From positions 1 through 5,915 of the forward strand of contig DHWV01000091.1 of NCBI GenBank assembly GCA_002413355.1: a stretch of DNA of 5,915 nucleotides, read 5' to 3'. This DNA is from Desulfobulbaceae bacterium UBA5173. GTDB taxonomy: Bacteria; Desulfobacterota; Desulfobulbia; Desulfobulbales; Desulfobulbaceae. Below, one piece after another: positions 5,785 through 5,915 of this stretch (the stretch's first letter is position 1; the number at the start of each line of letters is the position of its first letter). Both the position numbers and the translations under genes were made by a program. A model generated the notes under the pieces. It saw only the letters and a list, made by a program, of their open reading frames with translations. It ran no database searches and had not been told where the DNA came from.

Positions 5785-5915
5785 TTTCTGACAACAAATA
5801 CGTGAGAGCAGCCGTTTTCTCCGGCCTTTTTGTCGTAGTGACTGGCGGCTTGGCATTCCACAACGAGGCTGCGGCAGCGGACGAGGCCAGCAAGCCTGTT
5901 GATGCAGTACAAGAA
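5781..5915 (+). CDS. Exported protein, N-terminal fragment cut by window end
   Basis: Only the first 45 codons are present, and the frame is still open at the last base. The start ATG overlaps the stop of the NrfD-family gene by four bases, with GGAGAGG (5770-5776) four bases upstream. The translated part reads as a Sec signal peptide: a basic start (MISDNKYVR), a hydrophobic core (AAVFSGLFVVVTGGLAF) and an Ala-rich end (NEAAAADEA) with a likely cleavage after AAA near residue 33. A charged, low-complexity start of a mature protein follows (SKPVDAVQE). No heme-binding CxxCH or other motif has been reached. Given its neighbours, a periplasmic c-type cytochrome or another subunit of the same complex is plausible, but this is inference only. 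Confidence 0.8.
   Translation, partial: MISDNKYVRAAVFSGLFVVVTGGLAFHNEAAAADEASKPVDAVQE

Overview
The window looks like chromosomal DNA of an anaerobic, respiring Gram-negative bacterium, most likely a Desulfobacterota (deltaproteobacterial) sulfate-reducer type such as a member of the Desulfobulbales. Three things point there: a fused uroporphyrinogen-III methyltransferase/synthase, a Tat-exported four-cluster ferredoxin subunit paired with an NrfD/DsrP-type quinone-interacting membrane protein, and a predicted outer-membrane barrel protein. The assignment is inferred from gene content and sequence character; there is no rRNA or other marker to fix it. All supported genes are on the + strand.

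Layout. (1) 44-241 is a small AT-rich two-helix membrane protein. (2) 272-1831 is a CobA-HemD fusion that makes uroporphyrinogen III and methylates it to precorrin-2, the entry point to siroheme, cobalamin and, in many sulfate reducers, heme via siroheme. (3) A good sigma70-type promoter (1859-1887) precedes a lone gene at 1954-2676 for an exported, probably beta-barrel outer-membrane protein of unknown function. It ends in a clear intrinsic terminator (2702-2734), so it looks like its own transcription unit. (4) 2735-3130 is about 400 bases without a convincing gene, holding inverted repeats, a weak promoter candidate and a 31-codon mini-ORF. (5) From 3131 to the window end runs a tight operon: a 102-aa small Tat-signal-like protein, a 343-aa Tat-exported protein with four [4Fe-4S] cluster motifs, a 419-aa NrfD-family membrane subunit, and, overlapping it by 4 bases, the first 45 codons of another exported protein that continues beyond the window.

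How the parts fit. The operon at 3131-5915 encodes the electron-transfer arm of a membrane complex of the CISM type (iron-sulfur subunit plus NrfD quinone module), with the clusters outside the cytoplasmic membrane. No molybdopterin or other catalytic subunit is visible. The partner must be the cut-off exported protein (a c-type cytochrome is a reasonable guess), a gene further downstream, or one encoded elsewhere. The most unusual point is the small first protein: it resembles the N-terminal part (Tat signal followed by an LM[ST]-[DE]-x2-KQ helix) of the iron-sulfur protein encoded next to it, as though that exported leader and helix had been duplicated into a separate subunit.
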